NCBI GenBank assembly: GCA_028277195.1
Contig: JANQGS010000271.1
Coordinates: forward strand, 1 to 6,817
Reading direction: 5' to 3'
DNA: 6,817 bases
From: Candidatus Gastranaerophilales bacterium
Lineage (GTDB): Bacteria > Cyanobacteriota > Vampirovibrionia > Gastranaerophilales > UBA9971
Position numbers and translations under genes: made by a program. Positions 6,021 through 6,817 of the stretch are shown piece by piece (positions within the stretch are counted from its first letter, which is position 1; each line of letters opens with the position of its first letter). The notes below the pieces were generated by a model. It saw only the letters and a list, made by a program, of their open reading frames with translations, did not search any database and had not been told where the DNA came from.

Positions 6021-6148
6021 ATATTTTGATAAAATTTTTTGCGAATAATAGCCTGAACTATTGCACAGTTATATAAAACTAAAAGTTTGTAAAATTTGAT
6101 AATAATAATAAAATGTAAACTAGAGAGAGGACAAAGGAGATAAAACCC

Positions 6149-6583
6149 ATGAAAAACATAAAAATAGCAATAGGCTCAGACCATGCAGGCTATGAACTTA
6201 AGGAGGAAATAAAACAAAAATTACAGGAATTTTTTTTTGAATACTACGATTTCGGCACTTATGACAAAACCCGGGTTGACTATCCTGTAATAGCAAGGGA
6301 TATAGCATCAAGAGTAGCAGAAGGCAGTTTTGACCGGGGGATTATAGTATGCGGCTCAGGTATTGGGGTGTCGATTACGGCGAATAAGACTCCGGGGATC
6401 AGGGCAGCTAACTGCAATGACATTTATTGCGCAAAAATGAGCCGGCGGCACAATAATGCCAATATATTGGCTCTGGGCGGACGAGTCCTTGGGGTTGATT
6501 TGGCCGGTGAAATAGTTAAAACCTGGCTGGAAACAGAGTTTGAAGGGGAGCGTCACCAGAAAAGAATTGATATGATTGAGTAA
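6149..6583 (+). CDS. rpiB: Ribose-5-phosphate isomerase B (RpiB/LacAB family)
   Basis: This 144-residue cytoplasmic enzyme interconverts ribulose 5-phosphate and ribose 5-phosphate in the pentose phosphate pathway. Some relatives also isomerise allose or galactose 6-phosphates. Family motifs are clear: GSDHAGYELK (9-18, with D11 and H12 in the substrate pocket), VDYP (43-46), CGSGIGVSITANK (68-80) with C68 as the expected catalytic base, the RRHNNANILALGGR stretch (99-112) with H101 as the ring-opening residue, and H136/R139 near the C-terminus for phosphate binding. The length is normal. AAGGAGA lies 8-9 nt before the ATG. It is the only rightward gene here and converges on accB. A run of nine T's (6230-6238) encodes part of EFFFE and is a possible slippage site, but the frame is intact. 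Confidence 0.95.
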   Translation: MKNIKIAIGSDHAGYELKEEIKQKLQEFFFEYYDFGTYDKTRVDYPVIARDIASRVAEGSFDRGIIVCGSGIGVSITANKTPGIRAANCNDIYCAKMSRRHNNANILALGGRVLGVDLAGEIVKTWLETEFEGERHQKRIDMIE

Positions 6584-6606
6584 AAAAGCCTGTATAAAAC
6601 TTTTTT
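6582..6606. terminator. Weak AT-rich hairpin between convergent rpiB and accB
   Basis: AAAAAAG (6582-6588) can pair with CTTTTTT (6600-6606) across an 11-nt loop. It is the only structure in the 24-bp gap between the two facing genes and provides a T-run in both directions, which suits a bidirectional terminator. The stem has a single G-C pair, so it would be weak, and termination may depend on other factors. Confidence 0.25.
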
Positions 6607-6607
6607 G

Positions 6608-6817
6608 CTAAGGTTCGACTATCATCAGTGTCTGGCCAAATTCAACGGGCTGGCCGTCTTCTACACAAATTTCCACTACTTTGCCCGCAAATTCAGATTC
6701 TATCTCGTTCATCAGCTTCATGGCCTCGATTATACAGACAACCTGGCCGATATTAACCGTTTTGCCCGCATCGGTAAAAGGAGCTGCGCCCGGCGATGGT
6801 GCTCTGTAGAATGTCCC
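6608..6817 (-). CDS. accB: Biotin carboxyl carrier protein of acetyl-CoA carboxylase, C-terminal part (5' end outside the window)
   Basis: Reading the minus strand from the window edge gives 69 residues and a TAG stop. They form one complete biotinyl (lipoyl-like) domain. It opens with GTFYRAPSPGAAPF, the entry sequence typical of AccB. It then has IIEAMKLMNEIE, in which the lysine of AMKLM (codon 6718-6716) is the site of biotin attachment, and ends GQPVEFGQTLMIVEP. AccB carries the carboxyl group between biotin carboxylase (AccC) and the carboxyltransferase in the first step of fatty acid synthesis. The N-terminal part and linker lie beyond position 6817. The stop is followed 24 bp later by the convergent rpiB, so accC does not follow accB in the usual order. 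A biotin carrier of another carboxylase is possible, but the entry motif favours AccB. Confidence 0.92.
   Translation of the reverse strand, partial: GTFYRAPSPGAAPFTDAGKTVNIGQVVCIIEAMKLMNEIESEFAGKVVEICVEDGQPVEFGQTLMIVEP

Larger units (their letters stand above)
5935..6062. mobile_element. MITE-like inverted-repeat element with internal hairpin and G-quadruplex motif
   Basis: The ends are 15-bp inverted repeats with one mismatch. AACAGTTCAGGCTAT at 5935-5949 faces ATAGCCTGAACTATT at 6048-6062, and the inner 12 bp are perfect. The inside has AT-rich, only partly complementary arms around a GC-rich core. There is no reading frame for a transposase, so it would be non-autonomous. No clean duplication abuts both ends, although a 12-bp direct repeat lies close by. 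A folded untranslated RNA or a regulatory region is the alternative reading. Confidence 0.45.
5905..6073 (+). repeat. Pair of 12-bp direct repeats flanking the inverted-repeat element
   Basis: TGCACAGTTATA occurs at 5905-5916 and again, identically, at 6062-6073. The right copy begins at the outer edge of the right inverted repeat. The left copy is 18 bp outside the left inverted repeat. They could be a target-site duplication made by insertion of the intervening 145 bp, or two copies of a regulator site for the rpiB side. The asymmetry leaves both open. Confidence 0.5.
5793..6148. other. Divergent intergenic region between feoA and rpiB, rich in repeats
   Basis: These 356 bp have no credible coding frame. 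From left to right they hold the feoA ribosome-binding site, a Fur-like palindrome and the feoA promoter. Next come a first copy of a 12-bp direct repeat and an inverted-repeat element containing a hairpin and a G-quadruplex motif. The second copy of the direct repeat follows, then an AT-rich leader in front of rpiB. No sigma70 promoter for rpiB meets both hexamers at good spacing. The A/T-rich tract at about 6086-6120 (TAATAATAATAAAAT) is the likeliest place for its -10. Confidence 0.6.

Noticed and set aside
5905..6073. CRISPR array
   Set aside because: There are only two copies of a 12-bp repeat with one long interval, no regular spacers, and no cas genes.
6356..6556. Minus-strand open frame of 66 codons inside rpiB
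   Set aside because: It is antisense to the catalytic region of rpiB, which is clearly the real gene.

Overview
The window is ordinary chromosomal bacterial DNA, AT-rich and densely coding. It carries six complete genes and one gene cut by the right edge. The organism cannot be named from this sequence. The genes (AccB-type biotin carrier, RpiB, a WecE-type sugar transaminase, a FAA1-type acyl-CoA ligase) and the Shine-Dalgarno sites (GGAG/AGGAG) point to a bacterium. The sugar-nucleotide and membrane glycosyltransferase genes suggest one with a decorated cell surface, probably diderm. No CRISPR, tRNA, rRNA, phage or transposase gene is visible.

Layout, left to right. Positions 1-90 hold nothing recognisable. 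A minus-strand block then reads right to left: wecE (2591-3727), a class I SAM methyltransferase (1977-2594), and a polytopic GT-C-like membrane protein (91-1980). Both junctions in this block are 4-nt ATGA overlaps, so the three genes are almost certainly one translationally coupled unit. It probably makes a TDP-4-amino-4,6-dideoxy-sugar, methylates something, and transfers a sugar on the outer face of the membrane. Upstream on the same strand are an acyl-CoA ligase (3780-5549) and a small FeoA-domain protein (5571-5792). These two are probably cotranscribed from a good sigma70-like promoter at 5846-5874, with a Fur-box-like palindrome just downstream of it.

The 356-bp divergent intergenic region (5793-6148) is unusually structured. 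It contains a roughly 128-bp inverted-repeat element (5935-6062) enclosing a perfect GC hairpin and a four-run G-quadruplex motif, plus a 12-bp direct repeat. To its right is rpiB (6149-6583, plus strand). It converges on accB (6608 to beyond 6817, minus strand), of which only the C-terminal biotinyl domain is in the window.

The most interesting signals are repeat-like rather than genic. The first is a GC-richer cassette of about 125 bp (1242-1366) made of two perfect 13-bp inverted repeats, lying in frame inside the glycosyltransferase gene and translated as about 43 hydrophilic residues in a loop. It looks like a protein-coding palindromic insertion, analogous in concept to the Rickettsia palindromic elements. 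The second is a perfect 24-bp palindrome inside the acyl-CoA ligase gene. The third is the MITE-like element in front of rpiB. Together they suggest that small palindromic elements have spread in this genome. This is inference, because only one copy of each is visible here.
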